Shown here: one piece after another, positions 1 to 9,342 of the stretch
How positions within the stretch are numbered: the stretch's first letter is position 1
Layout: each line of letters opens with the position of its first letter
Assembly (NCBI RefSeq): GCF_030813715.1
Contig: NZ_JAUSUZ010000001.1
Location: forward strand, 2,418,001-2,482,000
Length of the DNA: 64,000 bases
Reading direction: 5' to 3'
Origin: Catenuloplanes indicus
GTDB taxonomy: Bacteria > Actinomycetota > Actinomycetes > Mycobacteriales > Micromonosporaceae
Notes under the pieces: generated by a model
Seen by the model: the letters and a program-made list of their open reading frames with translations, nothing else
The model's database searches: none
Told to the model about the DNA's origin: nothing
Program-made: the position numbers and the translations under genes

Positions 1-465
1 CCAGGAGCCGGCCACCAGGCGTACGCCGATCACCTGCACCAGCGCGGCGAAGACCACGATGCCGGCCAGCGAGTCCGGCTTCCGGCGCTCCGGGTCCGTC
101 CAGCGCGGTGGACCGCCGTGGTTGCCGTGCCAGGACGGCTTGCCCGACCGGTGGTGACGGTCGCGCAGGTGGCGCGCTACCTCGCGGCGCATCCGCAGAC
201 CGCGTTCGCGGCGGAGGCGCTCGCGCAGTTCCTGACGTTCCCCGACCTCGGCGAGCCGGTCCGCGGCCAGCCCGCGCAGCCGCCCGGCCCTGCCGCGCGG
301 CTCTCCCCCGCTCGCCTCCGCGCCGCGCGGCGCGACACTCGCCGTCTCCCGCGCACCCGGCGTCTCCCGCGCACCCGGCGTTTCCGGCACGTCCGGCGGC
401 GTGTCGGGTCGGGGCGCGTCGGGGCCGGCGTCCGGTGGGCCGGTGGGCGAGTGGGGCACGTTCAC
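1..465 (-). CDS. N-terminal fragment of a membrane protein (possible sensor kinase), cut by the window edge
   Basis: An open minus-strand frame runs off the left edge. From a GTG at 465-463 it reads a Pro-rich stretch (VPHSPTGPPDAGP), a tandemly repeated PGARET motif, an Arg/Glu-rich helix-like segment, then a hydrophobic stretch (IVVFAALVQVIGVRLVAG) that looks like a first transmembrane helix just before the edge. Actinobacterial sensor histidine kinases often start this way, but no catalytic region is visible, so that is only a guess. There is no clear ribosome binding site and the frame stays open upstream of 465, so the start is uncertain. The gene is divergent from the DUF1707 gene at 688. 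Confidence 0.45.
   Translation of the reverse strand, partial: MNVPHSPTGPPDAGPDAPRPDTPPDVPETPGARETPGARETASVAPRGAEASGGEPRGRAGRLRGLAADRLAEVGERQELRERLRRERGLRMRREVARHLRDRHHRSGKPSWHGNHGGPPRWTDPERRKPDSLAGIVVFAALVQVIGVRLVAGSW
343..378. repeat. 18-bp perfect tandem repeat inside the first gene
   Basis: CGTCTCCCGCGCACCCGG occurs twice head to tail (343-360 and 361-378). On the minus strand it encodes two PGARET hexapeptides in the low-complexity region of the partial membrane protein. It looks like replication slippage in a disordered linker. Confidence 0.8.
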
Positions 466-687
466 GACGGTAGGGCACGGCGGGCCGGACCGGCGTCGGC
501 GGATCGCGGGCTCACCTCGTACCCTCGCGGTCGTATGTCCGCATTTGATCGCTACTCCCGGTGGCGTAGCGGCGGACCACCCCGCCTCCGCCCGGACCGC
601 CGGCGGAGCCTCCCCCGGCCCGACGCGCCGGACCCGGCCCGCGGCGCAGGCTGAACAGCGTCGCCAGCCACAGACCGGGAGGACACC

Positions 688-1146
688 ATGGAAGGCACAC
701 AGACCGGCCGGATCCGCACGTCCGACGCGGAACGCGAGCAGACCGCCGAGGTGCTGCGCGCCGCGATGGGCGAGGGCCGGCTCCCGCTCGACGAGGGCGA
801 GGCGCGGATGACCGCGGTCTACGCCGCCGTCTACCGCGACGAACTCGCCCCGCTCACCGCGGACCTGCCCGGTCGCGGCCTGCCCGCGCTGGCCCGCACG
901 CCCGAGCGCCGCGCCGCCGCCCGCCGCCGTCTGCGTGCTCACGCGGGCGCGGTCATGCTGGTCAGTGGAGTGCTGATCGCGATCTGGGCGACCACCGGCG
1001 CGCACTTCTTCTGGCCGGTCTTCGCCATCGTCCCGCTGCTGCTCAGCGTCTTCAAGCACGCCGCCGTCAACCGCACGGGCGGCACCTGGCACCACCGCGA
1101 CTGGCACGGCCACGGCCCGTGGGGACCGTACGACCGCTTCCACTGA
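688..1146 (+). CDS. DUF1707 / 2TM-domain protein
   Basis: This 152-residue protein begins with the actinobacterial DUF1707 signature: IRTSDAEREQTAEVLR, then EGRLPLDEGEARM, then LTADLP. After an Arg-rich linker come two hydrophobic segments (about residues 90-105 and 110-125) as in the 2TM family, and a His/Trp-rich tail. The domain is SHOCT-like and thought to act in membrane-associated regulation or oligomerisation; the molecular role is unknown. The ATG is set by GGAGG a few bases upstream (680-684). It is divergent from the partial membrane protein on the left. Confidence 0.85.
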   Translation: MEGTQTGRIRTSDAEREQTAEVLRAAMGEGRLPLDEGEARMTAVYAAVYRDELAPLTADLPGRGLPALARTPERRAAARRRLRAHAGAVMLVSGVLIAIWATTGAHFFWPVFAIVPLLLSVFKHAAVNRTGGTWHHRDWHGHGPWGPYDRFH

Positions 1147-1298
1147 GTGGTGCCGGACGCGGACTGACGTGCGTTCCGACACGTGTCCCAATTGGACCCG
1201 TGGCGGTGTTTGATCACGAAGGGCGGAACTGACATTGTGTGGCGGGCTCGCGCCGACCGTGCGCGCGGGCTCGCACGACCCTGGGGAGGGTACGCACG

Positions 1299-2111
1299 AT
1301 GATGGGGCCGCAGCATGCGCTGTCCGGCGCGGCAGCCTGGCTGGCCGGGTGCTGGGCGCTGGACCAGTTCGCGGGCTATGAGCAGACGCCGATCGCGATC
1401 GCGGTCGGCACCGCGATGTGCGCGGGCGGTGCGCTGCTGCCGGACATCGACCTCTCCGGGCGGGTGACCAAGAACCGCGGCGGCGCGACCGTGGCCAAGA
1501 CGTTCGGCGTGTTCTCGCTGTTCGTCGCGGAGGTGGTGGAGAAGTTCTCGCTGGGCGTCTACACCGCGACGCGGCTGAGCAAGGACCCGAAGCGGGACAA
1601 CGGGCACCGTACGTTCACGCACACGCTCCCGTTCGCGGCGCTGATCGGCTGGGGCACGTCCGCGCTGTGCGACGCGTTCGGCAAGTGGGCGGTCATCGGC
1701 ATCCTGTTCTTCATGATCGGCCTGGCGCTGCGCGGCCTGTTCGACGAGTGGGCCGAACGCGCCGGCTGGGTCGTGATCACGCTGCTGTCCGCGGCCGCCG
1801 CCTGGTTCACGTTCCTGAACCTGCCCGGCGACCGCGGCTACCCGATGCTCGGCGTGGCGATCGGCGTGGGCTGCGTGATGCACCTGTTCGGCGACATGAT
1901 CACGAAATCCGGCGTCCCGATCCTGTGGCCGATCCCGACCGCCAAGGGCCGCCTGTGGCGCATGATCGGCATCAACGACAAGTGGGCCATCAAGGTCGGC
2001 GGCAAGTTCGAGACGATCTGGTTGCGCGGCGCCTTCACCGTGATATCGCTGGCCGCGGCCGCCGCCCTGATGGGCCGCTCCGCACTGCGCTACTTCAACA
2101 TCGAGATCTAG
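1299..2111 (+). CDS. Metal-dependent membrane hydrolase, DUF457/YdjM family
   Basis: An integral membrane protein of 270 residues. It carries family hallmarks: MGPQHALSGAAAW near the start, PDIDLSGR (Asp pair after the second helix), GHRTFTHTL (His-rich motif) and HLFGDMITKSGV. These His/Asp residues form the presumed metal site of the LexA-binding, inner membrane-associated hydrolase family (YdjM/YfhO-like, PF04307). About six hydrophobic segments are visible. I chose the ATG at 1299 because GGGGAGGG lies at 1283-1290; an in-frame upstream start at 1239 would add a non-conserved Arg-rich leader. The substrate is unknown. The gene is monocistronic and followed by a strong terminator. Confidence 0.82.
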   Translation: MMGPQHALSGAAAWLAGCWALDQFAGYEQTPIAIAVGTAMCAGGALLPDIDLSGRVTKNRGGATVAKTFGVFSLFVAEVVEKFSLGVYTATRLSKDPKRDNGHRTFTHTLPFAALIGWGTSALCDAFGKWAVIGILFFMIGLALRGLFDEWAERAGWVVITLLSAAAAWFTFLNLPGDRGYPMLGVAIGVGCVMHLFGDMITKSGVPILWPIPTAKGRLWRMIGINDKWAIKVGGKFETIWLRGAFTVISLAAAAALMGRSALRYFNIEI

Positions 2112-2124
2112 GAACACCACATCC

Positions 2125-2156
2125 GGGGGTACGTGGCCGCGCCGCGTACCCCCTTT
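2125..2156 (+). terminator. Rho-independent-type terminator after the YdjM-like gene
   Basis: An 11-bp stem with one wobble pair (GGGGGTACGTG, 2125-2135, with CGCGTACCCCC, 2143-2153) is followed by TTT. It lies 13 bp after the stop codon at 2111. Confidence 0.7.
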
Positions 2157-2201
2157 GTCACTTACACCTCTTTTGTCCGATTTTCGTGATATACGAGGTG
2201 C

Positions 2202-3410
2202 ATGAATCGACGCTGCCTGCTAGCCACGCTGCTCATGATTCCCGCGCTAATCCCCTCGCCGGCCGTGGCCGCGCCGGAGACCGGCACCCGTCCGAGCGGC
2301 GACTGGACGCACGTGCACGGCGACGCCGGGCGCACCGGTTATCAGCCGGTCACCGGTGGGCTGCACCGGAAGAACGTGGGTGGGCTGCGGGACGGCTGGC
2401 GGGTCACCGGGGCGCCGCACGGCACGCTGGTAGCGGCCCGGGGTGCGCTCTACCTGCCGGTGTCCGAGGGCGGCAGCGTACGGATCCGCAAGCTCGACGC
2501 CCGTACCGGCCGGGAAATGCCCTTCGGGGTGCGGGCGCGGCAGTGGCTCGGCCGGCCCGCGGCGGTGGACAACACGATCGTGACGGTCGCGTCCGACGCG
2601 CCGGACCGGGACGAGGTGCGTGCCTACTCGGCGGACGGCGTGGAGCGGTGGCGGGCACCGGTGCCGGGCGACGAACCCGCGGACGACCTCGCGGTCCACG
2701 GTGGACTCGTCTACGTCGGCGGTGGGCACACCTGCCGCTACACCTGTGCGTACACCCGGCTGCGCGCGTACCGGCTGAGCGACGGCGGGCTCGCCTGGGA
2801 GCGGGACGTGGTCGGTGACGGGCAGTTCGAGGAGCCGGCCGTGGCGGGCGGCACGCTGGTCTGGCCGATGCGCGACGGGACCGGTGCGCGCACGGTGGCG
2901 TTCGACGCGGCGACCGGCTCGCCGCGGTGGGGCGCACCGGCCGGCAGCGTCCAGGACGTGGTGGTCACCGACGACACGGTCTACGCGATCGAGGGCGGCG
3001 CGCTGTGCGCCCGGACCGCGGACGGCGGCGGTACGCGCTGGTGCCGGGACGACCTCGACCACGTCAGCCTGGCGCTGGCGCCGCAGCGGGCGGCCGCGCG
3101 GGACACCCCAGCCGTGCTGTACGCGGGCGGCGGCGACACGATCCGGGCGCTGGACCCGGCGGACGGCAGCGTGCTCTGGTCGGCCCCGGCCGGTGGCGAC
3201 CCGCGCCCGCTCGCGGCCGGTGGCGGGCTGGTGTTCGCGCAGGTGTGGAGCCCGCTTGAGACCCGGATCGTGGCACTGGACGCGGCCGACGGGCGGGTGC
3301 GCTACGACCGGGTGCTGGCCCGGGAGGGCATCTTCGGCACGGTGGTCCCGGCGTACGGCAGGCTCTTCGCGGTCGACCCGTACGAAGCGGTGCTGGCGCT
3401 GGAACCCTGA
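2202..3410 (+). CDS. Secreted PQQ-like beta-propeller repeat protein
   Basis: This 402-residue protein begins with a clear Sec signal peptide (MNRRCLLATLLMIPALIPSP, then AVAAPE; cleavage probably after AVA). The rest consists of repeated propeller blades of the PQQ/WD-like type, for example LDARTGREMPFG, LRAYRLSDGGLAWE, VAFDAATGSPRWG, IRALDPADGSVLWS and IVALDAADGRVRYD, each with the typical D-x-x-x-G-x-x-x-W pattern. The predicted role is an extracytoplasmic scaffold or ligand-binding propeller; there is no evidence that it binds PQQ. One pair CRYTC near residue 185 could form a disulfide. It is convergent with asd, with only 24 bp between the two stops. Confidence 0.85.
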   Translation: MNRRCLLATLLMIPALIPSPAVAAPETGTRPSGDWTHVHGDAGRTGYQPVTGGLHRKNVGGLRDGWRVTGAPHGTLVAARGALYLPVSEGGSVRIRKLDARTGREMPFGVRARQWLGRPAAVDNTIVTVASDAPDRDEVRAYSADGVERWRAPVPGDEPADDLAVHGGLVYVGGGHTCRYTCAYTRLRAYRLSDGGLAWERDVVGDGQFEEPAVAGGTLVWPMRDGTGARTVAFDAATGSPRWGAPAGSVQDVVVTDDTVYAIEGGALCARTADGGGTRWCRDDLDHVSLALAPQRAAARDTPAVLYAGGGDTIRALDPADGSVLWSAPAGGDPRPLAAGGGLVFAQVWSPLETRIVALDAADGRVRYDRVLAREGIFGTVVPAYGRLFAVDPYEAVLALEP

Positions 3411-3434
3411 CGGGCCCAGCGCCGGCGGGTCACG

Positions 3435-4469
<1,035 letters not shown>

Positions 4470-4559
4470 TCACCGGTGCTTCGAATCCGGAATCCCACCA
4501 GGTGAACGCGGGTGTGCCGGGCGTCGGAGGACTTGTGCGGGGCCGAGCGGCAGGCCGGG

Positions 4560-4595
4560 TTTTCTGCGGCCGGTGCCGACCCGGGCCGCAGAAAA
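4560..4595. terminator. Perfect 12-bp hairpin with T/A flanks between divergent asd and DUF4037 genes
   Basis: TTTTCTGCGGCC (4560-4571) and GGCCGCAGAAAA (4584-4595) form a perfect inverted repeat with a 12-nt loop. It looks like a bidirectional intrinsic terminator, yet it lies upstream of both neighbouring genes (asd leftward from 4448, DUF4037 rightward from 4639). It may stop stray leader transcription, act as an attenuator, or be an operator. Confidence 0.6.
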
Positions 4596-4638
4596 AATCT
4601 GACGCGAATACGCCACATCGGGCTGTCATCATCCGTTC

Positions 4639-5685
4639 ATGGAGTCCGGGATCGCGCTTGCCCACGCGTACCATCGCGAGGTCGTCGGTCCGTTGTTGCG
4701 CCGCGAGGCGCCGCGGCTGCCGCACGCGGCCGGCCGGCTCGGGACCGGCTCGGACGTGCTCGGCTTCGACGACGACGTGAGCCGCGACCACGACTGGGGT
4801 CTGCGGCTGCAGTTGCTGCTCGACGACGCGGACGCGGACCTGGTGCCCTACCTGGACGAGCTGCTGGAACGGGAGCTGCCGGACCGGTTCCGCGGTCACC
4901 CGGTGCGGTTCGCGACCACCTGGGACCCCCGGCCCCGGCACAAGGTCTCGGTGCACACCGTGAACGGCTTCGCGCGGGAGCGCCTCGGCTTCGCCTTCGA
5001 CCCGGCGGACACAGCCGGCTGGCTGATGCTGACCGGGCAGGCCGTGCTGGAGGTGACGGCCGGGCCGGTCTTCGCGGACAGCACGGCGTGGCTCGGCCCG
5101 CTGCGCGCGTCGCTGCGCCACTACCCGGCCGAGGTGGAACGGTACGTGCTGGCCGCGGGCTGGCACCGGCTGTCCCGGCTGCCGCTGCACGCGCGCGCGG
5201 CCAGGACCGGTCAGCCACTGCACGCGCGCCGCCTGGCCGGGACGCTCGCCGAGGACGTGATGCGGCAGGCGTTCCGGCTGTGCCGCACCTGGGCGCCGTA
5301 CGACAAGTGGTTCGAGCGCGCGTTCCAGCGGCTGCCGATCGCGGCCGAGCTGACCGGCCCGCTGACCACGGTGCTGCACAGCGGCGACCCCCGGGTACGC
5401 GAGGACGCCCTGGTCACGGCCGTCCGCGTACTGCTTGCCCGGCAGCGTGAGCGGGGACTGCCGACGCCACCGGACGGGGTCGGGCCGTTCTTCACGCGCG
5501 CGTCCCGGTCGATCCGGCCGGAGGTACCGGCCGCGCTGCTGGCCGGGCTGACCGACCCGGTGCTGCGCCGGCTGCCGCCGGAGGCCGGCGCGATCGAGCA
5601 GTGGCTGGACAACCCGTGGTTGCTGGCCCGGCCCGCGATGCGCGCGCCGCTGGCCACCGCGTATGCGCAGTGGCTGTCCGGGTGA
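4639..5685 (+). CDS. DUF4037 protein (nucleotidyltransferase-like fold)
   Basis: A soluble 348-residue protein. Near the N-terminus it has [22 protein letters not shown], which matches the G-S-D-x-x-G-x-D-x-x-x-S-x-D-H-D signature of DUF4037 and resembles the G-S/D-x-D metal site of nucleotidyltransferases. Later parts are helical ([33 protein letters not shown]) and contain no known catalytic motif. The function is unknown; a role in transferring a nucleotide to a small molecule is only a fold-based inference. It probably stands alone and ends about 50 bp before the LexA-family gene. Confidence 0.8.
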   Translation: MESGIALAHAYHREVVGPLLRREAPRLPHAAGRLGTGSDVLGFDDDVSRDHDWGLRLQLLLDDADADLVPYLDELLERELPDRFRGHPVRFATTWDPRPRHKVSVHTVNGFARERLGFAFDPADTAGWLMLTGQAVLEVTAGPVFADSTAWLGPLRASLRHYPAEVERYVLAAGWHRLSRLPLHARAARTGQPLHARRLAGTLAEDVMRQAFRLCRTWAPYDKWFERAFQRLPIAAELTGPLTTVLHSGDPRVREDALVTAVRVLLARQRERGLPTPPDGVGPFFTRASRSIRPEVPAALLAGLTDPVLRRLPPEAGAIEQWLDNPWLLARPAMRAPLATAYAQWLSG

Positions 5686-5732
5686 CCCGCCGGCGCGGCG
5701 CTCCGGCGCGCCGGACGCGGCATCACCGGCGA

Positions 5733-6398
5733 ATGAGGCAAGATCCTCAGGTGCTGTGGGCTGAAGATCTCGACACCTCCGTGCTGGCGCCGCGTCAACG
5801 GGCGATCCTGGGCGTCATCCGGGACTGGGTGGTGAAGCACGGTTACGCACCGTCCACCCGGGAGATCGGCGACGCGGTCGGGCTCGCCTCCACGTCGTCG
5901 GTCAGCCGGCACCTGCGCACGCTGGAGGACCTGGGCTTCCTGCGCCGGGGCCGGACCGCGACCCGGCCGGTGGACACGCGGATGTTCCTGGACAGCGGCG
6001 GCGACCGTACGGCGCGTGACGAGCAGACCGTGGGCGTGCCGCTGGTCGGCACGATCGCGGCCGGCGCGCCGATCCTCGCGGAGGAAGCCGCCGAGGAGAC
6101 CCTGCAGCTCCCCCGCGACCTGGTCGGCCGCGGCACGCTGTTCAGCCTGCGCGTCCAGGGCGACTCGATGATCGACGCGGCGATCTGCGACGGCGACATC
6201 GTGGTGGTCCGCCAGCAGCCGGACGCCTACAACGGCGACATCGTGGCCGCCATGATCGACGAGGAGGCCACGGTCAAGGTCTACCGCCGCCGCGCCGGCC
6301 ACGTGCTCCTCGAACCCCGCAACCCGGCCTACCAGCCGATCGACGGCGACCACGCCACCGTCCTCGGCAAGGTCGTCTCCGTCCTGCGCCGCGTCTGA
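5733..6398 (+). CDS. lexA: LexA-family SOS-type repressor / S24 autopeptidase
   Basis: This 221-residue protein has an N-terminal winged helix ([20 protein letters not shown], then [20 protein letters not shown]) and a C-terminal S24 peptidase domain. The Ala110-Gly111 self-cleavage site lies in GTIAAGAPI. Ser145 ([13 protein letters not shown]) and Lys182 (ATVKVYRR) form the catalytic dyad. It should repress DNA-damage genes and self-cleave when activated RecA accumulates. I see no actinobacterial SOS box (CGAAC-N4-GTTCG) in its short upstream region, so it may be a second LexA paralogue rather than the autoregulated master repressor. The ATG at 5733 has a poor ribosome site; GTG at 5751 is an in-frame alternative. 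Confidence 0.85.
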   Translation: MRQDPQVLWAEDLDTSVLAPRQRAILGVIRDWVVKHGYAPSTREIGDAVGLASTSSVSRHLRTLEDLGFLRRGRTATRPVDTRMFLDSGGDRTARDEQTVGVPLVGTIAAGAPILAEEAAEETLQLPRDLVGRGTLFSLRVQGDSMIDAAICDGDIVVVRQQPDAYNGDIVAAMIDEEATVKVYRRRAGHVLLEPRNPAYQPIDGDHATVLGKVVSVLRRV

Positions 6399-6413
6399 CA
6401 CCACAAGAGCCCC

Positions 6414-6433
6414 GAAGCGGATTTTCCCGCTTC
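6414..6433 (+). terminator. Short stem-loop after lexA
   Basis: GAAGCGG (6414-6420) and CCGCTTC (6427-6433) pair around ATTTTC, 16 bp after the lexA stop. The T-rich part is in the loop and no T tract follows, so terminator strength is doubtful. Confidence 0.4.
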
Positions 6434-6578
6434 CGGCGTGGTGCGGCCCGCCGGCTCCCGCGGGCACCGGTCCCGCGGTGGCCGGGACGAGCCCGTGCGC
6501 TACCGGAAGGCCAGTCGCGCAGACCATAGCGGTGGCCACCGACGGTTTTCTGTCGCACCCGGGGCGCAGAATGAGCGT

Positions 6579-8291
6579 GTGCTGGTGGCGGCGGTTCCGG
6601 GGGAGGACCGCGGCGGGCGACTCGCTCCGCTGCGTGTCTCCGGCGCGCCCGCGGGCCGGGTCACGCCGGTGGCCGACCTGGCCGCGGCTGTCGCCGCGTG
6701 GGAGCGGCGTGACCATCCGCGCTGGCTGTGGGCGAGCACCGACGGCATCTATCCGGGGCTGCTGCGCGCCGGGGCCCGCGTCGACCGCTGTCACGACCTG
6801 GAGCTGACCGAGACACTGCTGCTCGGCTACGACGGGCGCTGGGGTGAGCCGCGCGCGCTGGCCGCGGCCTGGGCCCGGCTGTCCGGTGGGCCGGTGCCGC
6901 GCGACCCGCCGCCCCGGCAGGCCGAGCCGCCCGGCGGTGGGCAGGCCGCGCTCTTCGACACCGGGCCGCCGCCGGCCGAGATCGGCACCGATCCGCTGAC
7001 CGCAGTCACCGAGGTGTACGCGGACCAGGCCGGCCGGATCGCGCGCACCGCGTACCCCGGCCGGTTCCGCCTGTTGGTCGCGGCCGAGTCGGCCGGTGCG
7101 CTGATCGCGGCCGAGATGGGGCGGGACGGGCTGCCGTGGCGGGCCGACGTGCACGACCGGCTGCTGATCGAGCTGCTCGGGCCGCCGTCGCCGGTCGGCG
7201 GGCCGCCGCGCCGGCTCGCCGAGCTGGCCGGTGCGATCAACGACGCGTTCGGCGTGCGTGGCCTGCACCCCGAGTCCCCCGCGGAGCTGCTGCGCGCGTT
7301 CGCGAAGGCCGGTTTCGACCTGCCCAACACGCGCCGCTGGGTGCTGCGCGACGTCCGCCACCCCGCCGTGCCGTTCCTACTGGAGTACAAGGAGCTCTAC
7401 CGGATCTGGACCGCGCACGGCTGGGCCTGGCGGGACGCGTGGGTGCAGGACGGCCGGTTCCGCCCCGAGTTCGTGCCCGGCGGCGTCGTGTCCGGGCGCT
7501 GGGCCACCCGCGGCGGCGGCGCGCTGCAGATCCCCAAGGTGGTCCGGCGGGCGGTGGTCGCGGACCCGGGCTGGAAGCTGGTCGTCGCGGACGCGGGCCA
7601 GCTCGAGCCGCGCGTGCTCGCCGCGGTCTCCGGCGACGCCCGGCTCGCCGCCGCCGGTGCCGCCGGTGACCTCTACGCCGCGCTCGCCACGGACTCGTTC
7701 GGCGGCGACCGTGCCAAGGCCAAGATCGCACTGCTCGGCGCCATGTACGGCCAGACCGGCGGCGCCGCGATCCCGGCGCTAGCGGTTCTGCGCCGCAGCT
7801 ACCCGCGCGCGTTCGACTACGTCGAGGCCGCCGCCCGCACCGGCGAGCAGGGCGGCCTGGTCCGCTCCTGGCTCGGCCGCACCTGCCCGCCCCCGTCCGC
7901 CTCGTTCGCCGCGGACGGCACGCTGCTCACCGCGGACTCCGGCGACACCGGCGGCGGCGCCGCACTCGACGACGACATGCCGCGGGCCCGCCCCGATGCC
8001 AGGGCCCGCGGCCGCTTCACCCGAAACTTCGTCATCCAGGCCACCGCGGCCGAGTGGGCGCTCGTGCTGCTGGCCTCGCTGCGGACCGCGCTGGCCGGCA
8101 CCGACGCCCAGCTGGTCTTCTTCCAGCACGACGAGGTCATCATCCACTGCCCCGCCGACCAGGCGGCCGCGGTCGCCACCGCCGCCCAGCACGCCGCGGA
8201 CCAGGCCGGCCGGCTGCTCTTCGGCGACTCACCGGTTCGCTTCCCGCTCGAGTCGTCCGTCGTGGACTGCTACGCGGACGCGAAACCGTAG
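6579..8291 (+). CDS. Bifunctional 3'-5' exonuclease/DNA polymerase (PolA-like, actinobacterial type)
   Basis: A 570-residue protein related to family A DNA polymerases. Motif A is present as DAGQLEPRVLAAVSGD (family A usually D-Y-S-Q-I-E-x-R), motif B as RAKAKIALLGAMYG, and motif C as FQHDEVIIHCP with the His-Asp-Glu triad. The N-terminal ~200 residues replace the exonuclease fold and keep few recognisable acidic motifs. Homologues in actinobacteria are annotated as exonuclease/polymerase, but their role next to the main PolA is unclear. The GTG at 6579 is chosen because conserved sequence (VLVAAVPG) starts there. Co-orientation with lexA suggests a DNA-damage context. Confidence 0.8.
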   Translation: MLVAAVPGEDRGGRLAPLRVSGAPAGRVTPVADLAAAVAAWERRDHPRWLWASTDGIYPGLLRAGARVDRCHDLELTETLLLGYDGRWGEPRALAAAWARLSGGPVPRDPPPRQAEPPGGGQAALFDTGPPPAEIGTDPLTAVTEVYADQAGRIARTAYPGRFRLLVAAESAGALIAAEMGRDGLPWRADVHDRLLIELLGPPSPVGGPPRRLAELAGAINDAFGVRGLHPESPAELLRAFAKAGFDLPNTRRWVLRDVRHPAVPFLLEYKELYRIWTAHGWAWRDAWVQDGRFRPEFVPGGVVSGRWATRGGGALQIPKVVRRAVVADPGWKLVVADAGQLEPRVLAAVSGDARLAAAGAAGDLYAALATDSFGGDRAKAKIALLGAMYGQTGGAAIPALAVLRRSYPRAFDYVEAAARTGEQGGLVRSWLGRTCPPPSASFAADGTLLTADSGDTGGGAALDDDMPRARPDARARGRFTRNFVIQATAAEWALVLLASLRTALAGTDAQLVFFQHDEVIIHCPADQAAAVATAAQHAADQAGRLLFGDSPVRFPLESSVVDCYADAKP

Positions 8292-8308
8292 CCGGATAGG
8301 GTCGCCGC

Positions 8309-8818
8309 GTGATCGAGCAGAGTTTCGAGTGCGGCCGCTGCGGCCGGCGCCACGACGGCCTTCCGTTCAGCTACGGCGCGGAGGCCCCCGCGTACTGGCG
8401 GGAGGACTTCGAGTCGGACGAGCACAGCGTCCTGGACGAGGAGCTGTGCGTGATCCAGGCTGAGCACTACTTCGTACGGGCTCGCCTGATCATCCCGGTG
8501 CACGACGCCGCCGACGATTTCGAATGGGGGGTCTGGACCACGCTGAGCCGGCCCAACTTCACCCGCATGGTCGACATGTGGGAGACCGCGGGCCGGGAAG
8601 CGGAACCGCCCTACTTCGGCTGGCTCTCCACCGAACTCCCGGCCTACCCGGTCAGCACGCTGAACGTGAAACTCATGGTGCACACCGGCGTTCTCGGCGA
8701 ACGCCCGCACGTCCTGGTCGAACCGACCGGCCACCCGCTGGCTGTCGAGCAGCGCGACGGGATCACCACGGCCCGGGTACGGGAGATCGCGTCGCTCGTG
8801 ATGCACGGCGACGCGTGA
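8309..8818 (+). CDS. DUF2199 domain protein
   Basis: A 169-residue soluble protein starting with a zinc-ribbon-like FECGRCGRRHDGLP followed by the acidic DUF2199 core (YWREDFESDEHSVLDEELCV, WGVWTTLSR, YFGWLSTELPAYP, VHTGVLGERPHVLVEPTGHPLA). The family is widespread and of unknown function. It starts with GTG 17 bp after the polymerase-like gene and may be cotranscribed with it. Confidence 0.85.
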   Translation: MIEQSFECGRCGRRHDGLPFSYGAEAPAYWREDFESDEHSVLDEELCVIQAEHYFVRARLIIPVHDAADDFEWGVWTTLSRPNFTRMVDMWETAGREAEPPYFGWLSTELPAYPVSTLNVKLMVHTGVLGERPHVLVEPTGHPLAVEQRDGITTARVREIASLVMHGDA

Positions 8819-9299
8819 GTTCCGGAGCGCGTGGCGGGCCATCAGATCGGTTGTGCCGCCGACGGATGCTTCCGGCCGCGTGCGGCGTCCGCCAGCGACA
8901 CAAGGCCGATGATCTGGCCGGCTTCGCCCGGGCGCCGGCGGACGGGGCAGTCAGGCACACGAGACGAAACCCGTATGACTATGAGGAACGGCCGGGCCGG
9001 CGGGACCCGGAACCTTCGCCCTTCCCCCGGTGCCGAGACCCGCCGGAGGCGCTCTGACCCACACCACCGGATGGCGAAAGCCGCCATATAGCGAAATGCC
9101 GGGCGCGAAGCGACCGACACTTCCCCTCGCCGAGTTGACGGCGGAAATCGCGTGGTTCTGGGGTTACCCACGACGCGACCGGCTCCGGACGGCGGGCCGG
9201 AGCGGAGCCAGCGGAGTCGGAGGGACGCCGGAGGTTTGCCCGCGGGAGCACGCCCGAAGCACCCACGCCGGAAGCCGGAAACGAACTGCAACAAGGAAC
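8819..9299. other. Intergenic stretch of about 480 bp with no gene seen
   Basis: Between the DUF2199 gene and the amino-sugar transporter I find no frame with plausible protein character; the frames here are Arg/Pro-rich shadows. A small hairpin (TGGCGAAAGCCGCCA) lies near 9070. No tRNA, repeat array or recognised riboswitch is visible. Confidence 0.5.
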
Positions 9300-9323
9300 G
9301 GGGACGGCCGAGAGGCCGTCCCC
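9300..9323 (-). terminator. Perfect hairpin terminator after the ngc operon
   Basis: GGGGACGGCC (9300-9309) and GGCCGTCCCC (9314-9323) form a perfect 10-bp stem with the stable GAGA loop (TCTC as read on the minus strand). It lies 19 bp beyond the stop of the last transporter gene (minus strand). There is no T tract, as is usual in high-GC actinomycetes. Confidence 0.75.
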
Positions 9324-9342
9324 GCAGAACGGAACAACCCGC

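Noticed and set aside
8819-9299. Small genes or a structured RNA in the gap before the ngc operon
   Set aside because: All frames look like shadows, no ribosome site is convincing, and no known RNA motif could be folded by eye.
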